A DNA stretch of 64,000 nucleotides from Lophius americanus (Eukaryota > Chordata > Actinopteri > Lophiiformes > Lophiidae): the NCBI GenBank assembly GCA_037951165.1, contig JBBDHG010000153.1:1428001-1492000 (forward strand), in the 5' to 3' direction. Under the pieces are notes generated by a model that saw only the letters and a program-made list of their open reading frames with translations, searched no databases and was not told where the DNA came from. This document shows, piece after piece, positions 12,401 to 25,335 of this stretch. Each line of letters begins with the position of its first letter. Position 1 is the stretch's first letter. A program made the position numbers and the translations under genes.

Positions 12401-13804
12401 CTTTTGATACTGTGTAAACCCCCATTTTAAGCATCATATGTACGACTGTCGACTTTACATCCGATCTAGTATAATCTGTCATATTTTCCTCCGCCTTCTT
12501 ACTTCCTGCATGTTCGTCTTTGTTTGTCTTGTTTTGTCTTTATGTTTCAGATACGGTGGAACTTTATCTGGTACTTTCAACTTCCTCCGTTTATGGATCT
12601 GCCCCCAAAAATGATTTCCTACCGTGTCCCATGACCCATGACCAAACATTTGACCCAGTTTCATGGCAATCCATCAAGCAGTTGACAAAAAAGTTTGCAT
12701 TTTTTCAAAAAAAAGCAGTAGTAGACAAACAAAGGTAATGGATTTATCATTGATATGCTAATAACTCTCCTACAAAGTTTTATCAAACTCTGGGATGTTA
12801 TTAACATGTTATAGAGAGATGTTGCGAGAAAAGCCCCGCCTCTTCAAGTTAAAGAATGTAAAAATAAAATAAAAATCCTGACTCCGCCCCTTTATCTCTG
12901 CCACGTTCTAAACCCGCCCACCAACTTAATCGTAATGCGTCTGGTAGTTTTAGTGTAGTCGAGAGAAATGCTCCTTCACTTCACTCCTTCATCTGAGTTC
13001 AGCAGTTAATGAGGGGGACGCATCACGTATTTACTGATAACAAGGAGGATGTCATTGTTTCCTATTCCCACTCACCAACTGCACCTCGCAGTCTCATGTA
13101 TAATAAATCAGAGCCTCTGTGTCAGCATCAGCCTCTGCATGCAGACGAGACAGTCGCGTGGCGTCGAGTCCGACCCGCTGCAGAATGCACAGGGAATCTG
13201 CCGCTTTGCACCCGGAGCTCGCTTTCTCGCTTCCCTTCCACTGCTGCAATTTATTCAGGTCATTCTCGGGTCCCGTTTAAAAAAAGCATCCCTGCTTTGA
13301 CCGTGTTAAGCACATCGTCTTTACGTAAGAAAAATCTTGCATCATCTCCGGCGTCCTGTTCGTTTTACTCAAATCTGTGTAACCCCTGCCCGGAACACAC
13401 AGCGCTGCGCGTATCGCTTCTTTAGTCTCAGCCCTCGCCGCCGAAAGAAGGCACTGCCCCGCTCCTCCGGATGACCTCATTTTCCTGCTGGGCCCAGCGT
13501 TTTCCGATGTGAGCTATTCCAAAATAGCTTGTCGACGGCAAACCGAGGCAAACTCATTTCCATCTTGCATAACAGGGACCAAACATCCCTCCCTTTTTTC
13601 ATAAGCTCATTGGCGAGATTGCACATACTCTCACACGCTGAACATGAGCTTCCACCTCATCGAGTGAGGAAGATGCTTCCTGATTTCACCCCTTCGTTTT
13701 CATCCCTGGGCCCGCACAGGCTCAATCTGTCGCACATCGTCTCAGAGTTTACGTCTCAGTAAATACATGGACACTGTAGATGTACATCACAGAATGCAGA
13801 CCAG
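12401..13804. other. non-coding, no gene seen
   Basis: The part 12540-12830 reads like an old interspersed repeat ('cagtttcatggcaatccatcaa'-type wording, split here: cagtttcatggc / aatccatcaa), with similar wording in 46420-46730. The frames 13009-13425 and 13049-13300 have no recognisable domain. No splice-flanked exon is evident. Confidence 0.45.
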
Positions 13805-15323
13805 TGAGCCATAACATTATAACCGCACACCTTAGTTCTTTTTTTCGGCCATCCAAACAGCTCTGACTCGTTGTGGCATGGACTCCAGCAGACCTCTAAA
13901 GGTGTGCTGTGGTACCTGGTACCAAGAAGTTAGCAAAAGATCCTTTCAGTCCTGTGAATTGCTATATAGAGCCATTCTGGATCGGACCGTTTCATCCACT
14001 TCATCCCACAAATTGCAAATTGAACACGTTGTTGTGTTCCTCAGACCGTATTTCTACCGTTTTGAGTCGTTGCAGGGTGCGTTACCCTGCTGAAGGAGGT
14101 TACAGCATTTGGGGAATACCGATTTTCATGCAAAAGTTAACGTGGTCCGCAACAATGTTAATTAGGCGGTACCGCTCAAAGTAGCATCCGCATGAGAACC
14201 TTCTGGCTTGCCTCCCAGCAGAACATTTTACAAAGCATCACACTGTGTCACTTGGCTTTCCTTCCTCCTATAATGAATCCTAGTGCCGAACTCTTTCCCA
14301 GGTGAGATACGCACACACACCAGAACATCCACATTATGATATCCCTGAAAAGTTTACACCGTCGCCACAGATCCTCTGTGTTAACCCAATAACTCTAAAA
14401 CTCTTTCATGGATCATTTTCATTCAATTTTATACCCCCTTGGACCTTAATGCGAGGAAGAACTGGATTGATTTTGGGCAAAGTGTAGATGCATATTTCTG
14501 CCACTAAGGTGATTTTTATCTTCACAAATGTTCGGGCCCGAATTTCTTAAACCTTTGTCTGATTTCGGCCAAAATCGGTGCATATGAGTCGTCTGGAGGA
14601 GTTCTATCTCGCATCGGTCGTATTTCACTTCAGTTCATGTTTTATTCACCTTTTTCACGAAAAGCACTTTATTCCAGGCACATCTCCCTAACCTTTGATT
14701 CGATATTAACTACCTGAGATTATTAATGATGAGTGCTTGTACAACGCAGGGAATAAGGGGCTTTCCAGGGATGCACCCTTTCTGTCAGGGACCACCACAG
14801 CGTATGCCCAGTCATAAAAGAAAGACCCTCTTCCTTTGCTCCATGCTTCAGTTTCTGATGCTGACATGCCCATCGTAGACACTTTAAGCAGCAGACAGGA
14901 GTCAGCGTGAGGAGTCAGCGTGAGGACTCTTAGCGGTCTGCAGCCCCACGCACAGCCAGCTGTGATCTACTGTGTGTTCGCCGCGCCGAACCAGCATGAA
15001 CTATTTCAGCAGTGTGCGCTGCAGTAGCTCTCCTGTCGGGCGGTGGACAACACAGACTAGCTTTCAGTCTCCACACGCCTCAAAGAGCCAGTTCAACGGC
15101 TGTCCTTCCTCAGACCACTTATAGTAGGCGCTAACCGCTGCCGACCATGAACATCCAACAAGACCTACAGCTCTGCAGACACTCTGACCCCAATTTTCTG
15201 TTTGTAAAAATCACTCAAGTCTTTCATTTTTCCCAATTTAAGCGCTTCCAGCACATCAACTTCGAGGACTGATATGAATCCCGTTCGATTCGACTGTCAG
15301 TAGTTGTAATGTTATGGCTGATC
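13805..15323 (-). mobile_element. Decayed Tc1-like transposon with a nested insertion
   Basis: Both ends carry the family terminus: 'gagccataacattataacc' at 13805 and the inverse 'taatgttatggctgatc' at 15307-15323. The minus strand between them follows the transposase order. FRGLLESMPQRVRA, near the usual C-terminus, lies at about 13915-13875. A DDE-domain region follows at about 14290-14040. AVSAYYKWSEEGQPLNW, from the N-terminal DNA-binding part, lies at about 15140-15085. Known Tc1-like transposases of this group cut and paste the element at TA sites. Frameshifts and stops are frequent and about 470 bp of unrelated repeat sits in the middle, so the element is dead. Confidence 0.88.
14341..14813 (+). 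mobile_element. Repeat family B copy 1, inserted in the Tc1-like element
   Basis: Tc1-like sequence stops at about 14340 ('cacattatgat') and resumes at about 14814 ('ataaaagaaag'), which sets the limits of this copy. It shares with other family B copies a 'ttataccccc...accttaatgcgaggaag' segment (split at the dots), 'aactggattgattttggg' and, near the 3' end, 'cttgtacaacgcaggg'. It shows no coding capacity or tRNA-like head. Family identity unknown. Confidence 0.7.
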
Positions 15324-18139
15324 AGTGCATGTTAATCCAGAAGAGACAACAAAGGAATGGAACAAGAAAAAAAAAAAGGTTTCCAAAACGATTCGGGGCA
15401 ACATATTTTCAGACTATGATCTATATTTCATGCCATAGCAGCATCAAAAATAATTATTCGTGTCCTTTAAGAAAGGCCCATTACATTACAACCCCTGCAT
15501 AATATCAGAGGGAGACGGCATTACAGAGCAGCGTAAGCAGTGAACATAGAATTGGCCCGGATCTGCTCCCCGTCATTGAATTGGCTATCGATGGAGATAA
15601 TGAGGAGTAGGGGGTTGAGAGGGAAATCATTATTTTACCCATGGCTGAGGCGCTTCTTGACGGGGGTCTGTAGGGCGTCTTCCCAAAGCTAATGTAGAGA
15701 TATGGAAACAGATGGAAGGCATGGTTATTTGATCTGCAAAGAGCTTTCGGTGGGCTTTGTAGTAGGCGTTCTCCACTGTTCAGAGGTAGGAGAGTGGGCT
15801 GTATACATCTGTGGTGGTGGGTTCTGAGGGAGGTGCCCGGGTGTGGGTGGCTATTGTTTGTGTGTGGATGCCCGCATGTAAGTGTTGGTGCGTTTGTCCA
15901 TCTGTTCGCGTGTTTGAAGCCATCACATGTGCCTGCGTGCATCTTTGTGCACTCATCTAATAAGAATGAGATTATTTGTTTGGCACTCCCTACATGGTCT
16001 TCTAATTAGGAGTGAGCGGCAATACAGGTTGAGAACATTCATGGAAATGAGTCAAAACCATGCTAGCTATATTTGTGTTGTTTATAGTCCAGTTTAAATC
16101 AACTGAAAGTCTGAATATTCAGATTACTGTGGGGAGGTGGGTCCTGTCATTGTGTGCGGGAGGGGTGGGGGTGGGGTGTTAAATATCAAATCTGGAATAT
16201 TTGATTTGGTTTCATCCAATCCAGGTTGGATTCAGTGACTTAAATGTCCTTAATTTCAGGATACATCATCAGCAGTATACCTCAGGATCAACGGTTGTTT
16301 CGGTCTTTCATTACAAGGCACCCAACCCACCAGGGTGTTCAGGTCCCCCAGTGTATCCCATAGACAATTGGGTTTAATCTTTATCCTAATCAATCTATAC
16401 TAGTATTAAACTGTGACTGAAATGGGCTTTTAGGTTGTTTAATAAACTCCTACTTAGCCTTTAATCGTTATCCAGCTAAAATTTTGGGACATTTTACTCT
16501 TAATTCACCTATCTCTAGGGAGAAGCGATAAGACTGGTACACTGGTATTAACCAGTACGAGGTCTGGAGTAAATAGACGTTGCTTTACGTTTTACGAAAA
16601 CCAGAACCTTCAGGAAACTTTGTTACTACTTGGAAACTCTTGGAGTCGGCCAGGAAGGCCCGCCTCCAGTTTCCCCCCGGAACTCATACATTCCTGCATC
16701 AAAATAACGAGGTTGGATGTTTTACGGAGCTTTGATGGGTGTTTGATAATGTTTGGGTTGAAGAAGTTCGTTTAAGAGGTCGGCTGACCGCCTTAAGTCG
16801 CCTTAAAAACGTTATCAGCTCTTAAGTTTAGAGTAAAAGCTTGTGCTGAGACGATTTCAGCCCCCTATGCTTACAATTATTGCCGATCTTGGATGCTAAA
16901 TAAACTTGCTGTCAACTCAGAACCTGTGAAAGTAAAAATATAAATGCCTTTTTTTCAATTAGTAGTATCATCGTTTCCTGAAGACATTTTAGACCATCAA
17001 TTATTTGTCTCATCTCTACCATTAGAATAATAAATGATTCCAGAAATGTTTTTTTATCAGTAATTTACTCGGGTTTTCTTTTATGAATCATTTCATTTTA
17101 TGAAATAATTATATTTAATTCCACTTTGGAAGTTTCTGGTCATTAAGATCGAGTCGTGGCCCTCATTAAGTGACTGAGGGTCCTCTTGAAAACAGTTGTA
17201 TTAAATCAAACTCTGTGATTGTTCTGTCTGATTCATTATTTTTATACACTACAATGATAACAAGGCGTTCCTAATTGAATTGAGCTTTGCCAAACTGAAA
17301 GCGGTTGAATAATTCTGCAAACAGGATGTAGGAATTGTTATTGTGGCTAATTCGAACGTCACATGTTGCAAACATTTTTGCATGGCACTGTATGCACGTC
17401 ATATTCTCATTAGGGGCCGGGGCCCCCCACCCTCCCTAAAGCTCTGATCCTAGATTCACCCCTGCATGTAAAGTTGGCTTTTCCAAGCAGAACTTTCAGA
17501 CTCTGAGCAGCAGCTCCCCTGATCGAGACTATATCCTGGTTGGATGAGAGTTTATGCAGGCGTGGCACCTCATCTTGAGGAGACCAGGCAAGGCGGGCCA
17601 AGGGTGGGGATTCCAAGTCAGTCGGCGTAGCACACAAATAAAAACAGCAAAATAAAGACAAAATTTAAATTTCTTTGGTCAACTTTTCCTTTCCTATACT
17701 GAATTTTTTTTTCATGATGATTCTCAGTTACTGCTTCATGATGTCATTGTGTCGCGGAATCTCATGAATCTCTTTTTCATCCTGGTTTTCCCTGAAAGCA
17801 TTAAAACCTCTCTCTGCTGATTTTGTTTGTGAATGCTGTTCCTTCTCCTGCTCATAGTAGTTCACTCACCTGCAGGTCTAATCCGCCTCAATCCCACACG
17901 GTCCTGCTGCCGATGTGTGTGTATGTAAGCAGACATCGGGGACAGGGCCTCCGCCGCGGCGGGTGTCCACCCAAAACGCATTTCCATAGAGAAAAATATG
18001 TAAAGATTAGAGCTGTCAACGTTCAGATGACAGCGCTAGATGAATCAAATCAGAAGGTTTGACCCCAATTTCCTCCTCTGAGTCCAGTGTGGGCAGCACT
18101 CTGGAAGAAGAAGGTGGTCTTCATTCATATCCACAAGGA
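15324..18139. other. non-coding, no gene seen; candidate conserved block
   Basis: The block 15490-15720 is repeat-free and compositionally balanced next to AT-rich DNA, a candidate regulatory element by inference only. From 15790 to 15930 it is GT-rich. The stretch 16200-17400 is AT-rich and unremarkable. Around 17410-17470 the 'ggggccccccaccctcc' wording looks like an old repeat edge. The frame at 17410-17661 is not a recognised protein. Confidence 0.45.
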
Positions 18140-18366
18140 GTCCTGGAGCTTTTCTGTATCCTGTTTGCGTGATTGGGTGGTTTTGGGTACTCCAGCTTCC
18201 TCTAACAGTCCAAAAACATACAATACGACTTAATTGGTGACTTTAAATTGCCGGTAGGTGGGATTTTTCTTTTCAACGTGTTAGCCCAGTGTTGAACACC
18301 CTGGGTAAACTGGGTTAAGTTCCAGCCTCCCTGCTATCCTGCACAGGGTGAGCGCTTATAGAAAAC
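18140..18366 (+). repeat. Interspersed repeat D, partial sense copy
   Basis: The order 'ggtactccagcttcctcta', 'acagtccaaaaacata', 'taaattgccggtaggtg', 'gttccagcctccctgc' and 'gcacagggtgagcg' matches the common teleost repeat found whole at 38580-38900. The 5' head is missing. Confidence 0.75.
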
Positions 18367-18869
18367 TTAAAAAGAAAAACAAAATGTTAAATGAAGATTT
18401 TCACCTTACCGAAGGACAAATTGGTTTTTAAAAGCTTCCAGATGGAAACAAAAAGAGAGATTTGTGATCACATGTTTCAGTGATGAGCACAAACTGATGC
18501 TAACAGTGAGACAAACCATGTTCCCCAAACCACCATGAACAACAAACCGATGCAGTCATGCTTGTGTTTGTTTTTTATCCGGCAGTACCGTTGTCCTTCA
18601 CATGCAGTCCATTTCTTGAAGTGTCCTTCGTCGAGGTGCCCCTCCCGTTGGTGGATGACTGATCGCATGAAAGGTTACTGATGAATAGGTGGCGCCATGC
18701 ATGGTAACGCCAACCACCACTGGATGAATTTGTGAATGCTGGCTACTGTTTTGAAGCGCTTTGAGTTCTCCAGCGGACTAGAAAGGTGTTATAAAAGTAC
18801 AGTTAATTTAGGTATTGTAGTGCTTTGGCCTTGCAATTAATCTTGGTTTATCAAATCCCAGTTTCCCTT
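18367..18869. other. non-coding, no gene seen
   Basis: Mixed sequence. Nothing recognisable on either strand. Confidence 0.5.
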
Positions 18870-19365
18870 TCAAGTCCTGCTCAACTGTTTGGTTGAACAC
18901 AGTTTGAGTTACTTTTTCTAATCGGTGAATGTGTGCCACTCAACTACAACCTCTTTGGAATATGACCAAACATGTATATGCTAAAGAGTGAGGGGCCACG
19001 GATGGAGCCATGGGGGACACCACGGTTCAAAGGGGTCACCGAGGAGGAGGAGGCATTAACAACGGCCATTGAGAAAATCCTATTTGATAAGTAGGAGCTC
19101 TTTTGGACATACTAAAGACAATTATTTAACTCGATGCAAACAAAAAACAGTCTAGTGAGGGTCAAGTAACCTGAAAATGTGTTTCACCAAAAGGTTGAGC
19201 TAATCCATTTAAAATTGACCATTTTTTTAAATTTCATTTTGAAATCATTTTATTAAATTTCGTTTTTGCTTTTGTAAAACATTGATTTTATCGTAAATGT
19301 AGGGTTAATGCACCAAAGACGCAAATGTTTTTGTGTGGGTGAGGACATTGAAGGGTTATTATGAT
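18870..19365 (-). mobile_element. Repeat family A copy 3, with L2-type reverse-transcriptase core fragment
   Basis: The minus strand reads SYLSNRIFSMAVVNASSSS and then RGVPHGSIRGPSLFSIYM (about 19105-18965), a clear L2-clade reverse-transcriptase palm segment with mutated positions. The left part carries 'gctcaactgtttggttgaac'. The right end carries 'gaggacattgaagggtta' at about 19340-19357, the inverse of the left terminus of copy 2. The total of about 490 bp agrees with copy 2. Confidence 0.75.
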
Positions 19366-20839
19366 TAACATGATCTAATTCTGCGCACCATTGAGACCCC
19401 TATAGCGAACATATAGCAGACGTACAGAGGCGTGTGGCTCGGCGCTGTGGAAAAAAAAAAAAAAACACAAGAGAGAGAGAGAGAGAGAGAGAATTATCCA
19501 GGCTGTGGTCTGTTCTATCGATCTTCAACTGTCTCCATAGCTCCCTGCACAATATTCACCTCTACTGCAGCACTCCCGTACTCTCACCCTCACATCCGGA
19601 GTGGCGTTCAGGCACACAAGGAAACACTGAACGACACACGTGTATTAGAGGGACACACAAGGCAACAGGAACATACAACCTCTCACTTTACCCGCTGTCT
19701 TTGTCAAACACACAAACACACACACACACACACACACACAGAGCCACCCAGTGGTTACATTACCGCATGTGTTCCCCTGTCAGGCGAGGGGTTGGAGGAC
19801 GTGCCTCGCTTGTGTGTGCGTGCATGACTGGCGGGCCACACCTGTCAAGTGTACTACAGAGGCTGGGCGCTGATGCTATCTGACAGGCTGGCTGCCATGG
19901 CAGGATGTGTGTGTTCGTGCGCTCCATGACCGTTTGGATGAGTCATTGTTATGCCCCTGCTGCTATTTTACCCAGAGGACCCTCTAGTGTCTGACTGGTG
20001 GCTTCAGTATGTTTGTGTGCGTCTGTGTCTTTGTGGATTTCGTCTGGCTGTGTGTTCAGACCCTATTAACAGCTGGACTCTTACTCACACAGCAAACAAA
20101 CACGTGGAACCATCAAACATTTTAGTGATCTAGACTGCGGTAGTGTTCTGCAACACAAATCCAAATACGCCCAAACCCTGATTTCATCCGCTGCGAGCTC
20201 CAGTCTTTTGGCTGTAATGGAAGCTTTGAGTGATTTACTGTTGCAACGCCTTTGCAGGTTCCGATGCAGGGTTTACCTCTTTCTATAAATGGCTACTTTC
20301 TGGATGTGACCCTCTGACACCGTTCTTCAATCATGGCCTCCACAGCCGTACCTCCCGTGTCTCTCCGCAGCACATGCTTTGGCTGGAACATTCAGCCCAG
20401 CTCCCAGCGTTACCTTGCATGTATAATTACCGGATATGCTGCCCGCCGCTGATAACTCTCCCAAACAATGTTTGAAGGGGGAAGGCGGCGATGAATTCCC
20501 AATGAAGTGTGAAAAAGGCTGATTAAAATTGCCATGGTCAGAAGCCAGCGCTCCAGTGTGTTCTGCTCTCACGGACCAGGGGAGATGGGAAGACAGGCTC
20601 TGCAGCCCAGATAGCTAGCCTTCCCTTTTTTTCTTTTTTTTTAACAATGCTTGGCATTGGTTTTTTTGTTCCTATTGTGGTTCACAGTGGAAATTACATT
20701 GGCATATATTTGTTTGTATTTTTAGGTGACCTTTTCCTGACGATAACTAACAAAAAAGAAAAATGGTGGCACCGCATTAATACTCGTTATCTGAGATGTT
20801 TGCACGTTCAGTGTACCTGATGATTAGAAAACAAAAACA
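19366..20839. other. non-coding with microsatellites; one repeat-poor block
   Basis: It contains A15 (19451-19465), (GA)11 (19471-19492) and (CA)n (19707-19740). Long frames across 19432-19883 come from these repeats. The block 20380-20580 is repeat-free, with wording such as 'gtataattaccggatatgc', and may be a conserved non-coding element (inference). Confidence 0.5.
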
Positions 20840-20849
20840 AATTTTTTAT

Positions 20850-21440
20850 TTTTATTTTTTATGATGAACATGAATGTGAATAAATTGGGTAGAATAAATC
20901 AGGCTGAAGTTTAAAAATACCTAAACCCCTGCATTTGAACAAGCAACAGTCCATATTGATTCTAACTATTTCCACTAAGTCAGAAACATACTCTAAGATA
21001 AGATCCGATAGTGACCCAACATGAAGATAAATTAAATAAAGAACTGGACAAGAAACCCAATTTGGATTAAAACGGACCAACCGTTGGGAAGTTATGTCTG
21101 AATTTTAAAAAAAGCCTCCCCCCATTATACTTTTATACTGAAACATAATATTTAAAAGATAGATTTCCCAGAGTCGATTCATGTGCAACAACTTTGGGCT
21201 AAATCGGACCAACAGTTGAGAAATGATGACCTGAAATCTTTTGGAGAAAGCAACCAAACTTTCCCCAAATCAATCCAGTTCTTCCTCGTACTAAGGTCTA
21301 TGGGGTATAACATTTATAAACAATTCCTGAAATATTTTTTGATTTATTGCATTGACAGAAACGATGTGTAGGGGGTACGGCGATGACGATTCCGTAATAT
21401 CCCCCCACTTTTTAGGGAATATATATCAAAAATTAAAAAC
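20850..21440 (-). mobile_element. Repeat family B copy 2 (reverse orientation)
   Basis: Read on the minus strand it gives 'ttataccccatagacctta', 'gaggaagaactggattgatt' and 'aactgttggtccgattta', the same order as in the copies at 14341 and 26400. The right end near 21375-21400 carries the 'cgtcatcgccgtacccc' head. Confidence 0.65.
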
Positions 21441-21444
21441 AATG

Positions 21445-21610
21445 ATAATAATGATTTTTATTTATTGAACCCTTTCATAAATAGTCAAAGACACTTACAG
21501 GTACAGAAGAAAAGAAACCACATGTTAAAACAAGATTATAATCTAAAAAACAAATCACACTTCAATTAAATATTTAATTTAGATCTGAAAATAGGCAGGC
21601 ATGTATCAAT
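21445..21610 (-). mobile_element. L2-type LINE 3' tail fragment
   Basis: On the minus strand the order 'cacttac'-type, 'gactatttatgaaagggtt' and 'caataaataaaaatcatta' followed by ATT/ATC units is the usual end of fish L2-like elements, where a conserved 3' stem is followed by a short tandem repeat. No coding part is preserved. Confidence 0.5.
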
Positions 21611-21734
21611 TCACAAAACTGAACGAAGCAGCTAATGAATCCTTCAAATGAGGAGCTTTGTCAGCCATGACCCTAGTGTGGGCTAGCTGGTCTAATGTGA
21701 TTCTTTTTTTCATGATCTGGTAAGTTTTCCACAT

Positions 21735-21860
21735 CTTTTCCTGTCTCCTATAAAGGCTGGAGCCTCTCCCAGCTGGCACTGGGCCAGATTTGGGGGACAC
21801 GTCACCGACTCATCACAGGATGAACCTATAGAGACAAACAACCACTCACGCTCACGGCAA
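21735..21860 (-). repeat. Interspersed repeat D fragment
   Basis: It reads 'ggctggagcctctcccagct', then 'ggcactgggcc' and 'catcacaggatgaacc', diverged wording of the common teleost repeat D. Confidence 0.6.
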
Positions 21861-23693
21861 AACGTCTGTATGCTGCTAAAAACCGCATCAGCTGTATACC
21901 GGAGACCAAGCACCCGCTGGAAGGGAGGGAGGGAGGGAGAGATGGCGTCTCAGGCGAGGTGTGTGGGCGTCAAGCTCAGGGCACCTAATTACAGCTTCAG
22001 CTCCTACAGCCTGCCTGCTGCTCCCTCAGCCCCAGTGTTTGGGTGCATCTTCCCTGGCAGAGTCAGACGATACGCTCCCCTCGTCTCCTAACGTCGGTCT
22101 CAGGAGGTCTCCACCTCAGCACAAAGCTCGGCTGCGTCTGATTAGTCCATTTAAATGAGATCCCCAGCTAGCCGGCTGTATTCTCAATCTCTTTGTTGAC
22201 AGTTATGAGATGGGCTTCCAGACAGCCACCCAACATGTTTAGCTCCTTAACGTGATCAGAGGGTCTTTACCACTGGTAGCACACATCTGTAGGGACCTCA
22301 TTTGAGCTAGTCTGCTTAAGAAACTCATTAGCCGGCTAGCTAGTACCTCTGGGCGCCAAGACCCGACTACTATACTGCTTTTTTATTGTCTGGTCCATTA
22401 TTTTCGCTGGTGTACAGTTCAATAATTGGTGGTTATTAGTGAGCTTTTCTGCGGGGAGGAGCGGCGTGGCCAGTTAACCCTCTCCTGCCTTCAAGGACGG
22501 CGGTTGTTTTTCATCTCGTACCAGAGGATTGGAGGCAGGAGGATGACAGAGATGGATGTCTGCGGCTGGGATTCATTTTTTTTCGGCAACAGCCGATGCC
22601 AGGCACAGCGGTTTCAGCCGGGCACACTTTAAAACACACCACAGCTGCCTTCCGTGCGTCTGGGCGCTGGAAAGAAGGAGGAGGGAGGAGGACCCGGAAG
22701 AGTAGAAGGATGAAGACGGGGGGTTGAGAGAGAGGGAGAGAGAGAGAGAGAGAGAGAGCGCAGGGAGGAACAGAGGGAACATGAGGGAAGGAGAGGGAGG
22801 AGAGGGATGAATAAACAAAGGGTGACACAGATAAGATCTATCGTCACAGCACAAACACGGGCCGCTCGCGCCATTATAAATGAAGAGATTCCCACACACC
22901 CCCTCCCCCATCTCACCTCATCCCCAGTTTAGCATCCCCTTCCAAAAGCGGGGAACCACTAACTGGGCCAATCCACAACAGGGATTAGCGATCTAGCTGC
23001 AGAGGCATTTAAATGTACTCAGAGCAAAGTCTGCGCTTTATGTGGGAGTGACTGTGAACACAAACACGTCACGAGGTGTCGGCGCTCCGTTGTGTTCACC
23101 GCTTTCACCAGATGTCACGGGGAATTTTACAAAGTTTTATTTTTAATTTGAGATGTAAAGTAGAAGACGACAGAGTGTTTTTGACTTTATATATATTGTT
23201 TTTTGTTGTACACAGCTGTACAACCTCTGGCATCAGGTGAGTGTCACCTATTCAGCCGCGTGTCATACAAACAGACTATTTAATCTAAGTATTTCTTTAA
23301 CATGTACAATTTGAGAACAACAAACAAACAAACCTTGCACCACAGCAGGCTTGCCTCTCTCTAGGTCCCTCTCCCCGGCTTTCTCTCCCCTGCTCTTTTG
23401 TTCGAGCTCTATTAGAAGTGTCCTTGACTGTGGAGTTCAGCCTTTGGTTGAGAGTCAGTCAAACGCTCCCTCGCTTCCCCCACTGAGACGAGAATAGGAG
23501 AGGACACGAGGGGGCTGGAGACAGAAAGGACTGTGAGGAAGAAAAAAAAGTCGTTGAGGAGCGCAGAGCAGGGCGCCCCTTTTTTCTTCTTTTTTTCAAT
23601 TCGCCAAACCTCTCCCTAAAGCCACGGCGAGATGTGAATGAGACAGGAAGAGTATTAGCAAGAAGTTGGCCCGATGACTAAGGGTGTGAAGAT
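21861..23693. other. non-coding; GC- and purine-rich, possible promoter or 5' exon region
   Basis: The stretch is repeat-poor apart from (GA)n at 22725-22758. It contains GC-rich and purine-rich sequence at 22430-22930 and 23340-23580 that resembles 5' untranslated exon or promoter DNA of neuronal genes. Long minus-strand frames at 22511-22916 are serine/leucine/proline-rich artefacts of the GA tract. No TATA box, initiator or splice-donor pair stands out enough to call a transcription start. Confidence 0.35.

Positions 23694-23724
<31 letters not shown>
23694..23724 (+). repeat. Homopolymer G run (31 G)
   Basis: An uninterrupted run of 31 G on the + strand, capable of forming G-quadruplex structures. 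Its true length may differ because such runs are hard to sequence. Confidence 0.9.
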
Positions 23725-23725
<1 letters not shown>

Positions 23726-24761
23726 CGTGTTTGGAAATATAGTGAATGAATTGTGAGCCAGGAATGGAAGCCTGAGAGATGTAGAGCTTTTGGTCCTGGA
23801 AACAAGCCTCTCGTGGCGGAATGGCGACGTATGTATGGAGAGATACCGCAGGAGATTCTGGTTACGAGACTGTCAAATATTCCACTTACGCCGTTTCGAC
23901 AGCACAAGATTGGAGGCTGGGTCAAGTAGCACCAACGTAAGGAGTCTGAGAGGACATACCTCTAGGCAGGCGACAGGTAAACAGGCAGACAGACGAGAAG
24001 GCAAACCCATCGATGACGAATAGACAGGCAGATAGACAGGCAGATAGACAGGCAGATAGACAGGCAGATTGGCAGAGCAGCATGATAGCTTGGCTGCCTT
24101 CCTCCAGAGAGTTATTGGCTAGAAAGTGTGGCTGGCAGACAGACAGGCAGATGGACAGATGGACCCACACACACAGACACAAAAGCAGACAGACCGGAGG
24201 ACTTGGAGAATAATAGATGGAGAGACCGGCTGGAAGACAGACAGGCATGCAGAGCAGCAGAGAGGAGAGGTTGCCAGACAGACATGCACCATTGGTAGCT
24301 GTACAGGCGGCTGGCGTAGGAATGAGACACAGGGACAGCAATTGCTTCTGGCAGGGAGGGAGAGCGATATAGAGGGAGGCATCAGTAGTGGGGGGGGGGG
24401 GGGGGAGAGAGCGGGATGAGGTCAGTGCACGGCTGGCTGGCTGACTGTTGATCTGTGGCACTGTGCTGGCAGAGGAGGCTCCTCAGGGAGAGAGCAGCTT
24501 CACGCAGCCTCCGTCTACATCCCCGCAGCCCTCCACCCGTATCTGCATCCCTGCATCCTCCAGCTGAGACGCAGAGACAAGCCCACCGTGAGGCAAAGGA
24601 AACGCATGAGGAGGCAAAGTGACAAACGACTTTCAGAGATATTTTGGGAGAATAAAGACAGGAGAGACAGAATCCTGGTCAGACGGAGGCGCCTGGTCTC
24701 CTCTGCTGTCAAACACTTCAAGGGAAGCCGTCCTCCTACAGTCCCCTAATTAAAGGAGCTA
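23725..24761. other. non-coding, purine-rich, with short tandem repeats
   Basis: A 12-bp unit 'atagacaggcag' repeats about four times at 24020-24070, and related 'cagacagacaggcag' wording continues to about 24290. A G16 run lies at 24390-24405. The frames over 23922-24461 are translations of this repetitive DNA. The part 24500-24720 is unique and purine-rich. Confidence 0.5.
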
Positions 24762-24855
24762 TTTACCCAGTAAATATATGATAATAATGATGTATCATTG
24801 AGTAATTACCAAAGGCAAATACAGAGAAACTACAGGTGAAATACTGGGTAAATAT
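24762..24855. repeat. Short inverted repeat
   Basis: It reads 'tatttacccagtaaat' at the left and 'aatactgggtaaatata' at the right: complementary arms of about 12-13 bases around roughly 70 bases. It may be a tiny MITE end or a chance hairpin. Confidence 0.5.
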
Positions 24856-25094
24856 ATGTTCAATTATTAATCAGGTGACTTTTATAGGAAGGGTTACCCT
24901 TAAAGACATTCTGACACTCTCACCCCAGACTCTCTGAACAACAGACGCTTCATTTTTGTCACGATATGTAAATTATAGGATTTTTACAATTCGGATGTTT
25001 CAGATGTTGGCTTTCAAAAAACCTCTATGAAAGTATATTATTTTAATTTTATTCTGAAATTCTATTCTAGTCCTAACCATCAATGATTGATGTA

Positions 25095-25335
25095 TAGTTT
25101 CAGGATCTATCTTGTTTTCTTCATATTTTACTCTGATACCAGGAGGAGCTTTTTTTTTAGGAGAAACCCTGTTTTTCGGATATAACCTCACACTTTTGTT
25201 TGATTCATTCAATCAGGGGGGATGGTTTGTACAACGCTGGGGGTTGGGGACTTCTCTGGGATGTACCCTTTTCTGTTTAGGAGGACAGCGTGGGCTTAGT
25301 TTAGTTTTTGCGCTCATCTATAGAAACCTGGAGTG
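25095..25335 (+). mobile_element. Repeat family B copy 3, partial
   Basis: It contains 'taccaggaggagcttttt' and 'ttgtacaacgctgggggtt', then 'ctgggatgtaccc', the 3' half of family B as seen at 14738 and 44190. The 5' half is absent. Confidence 0.55.
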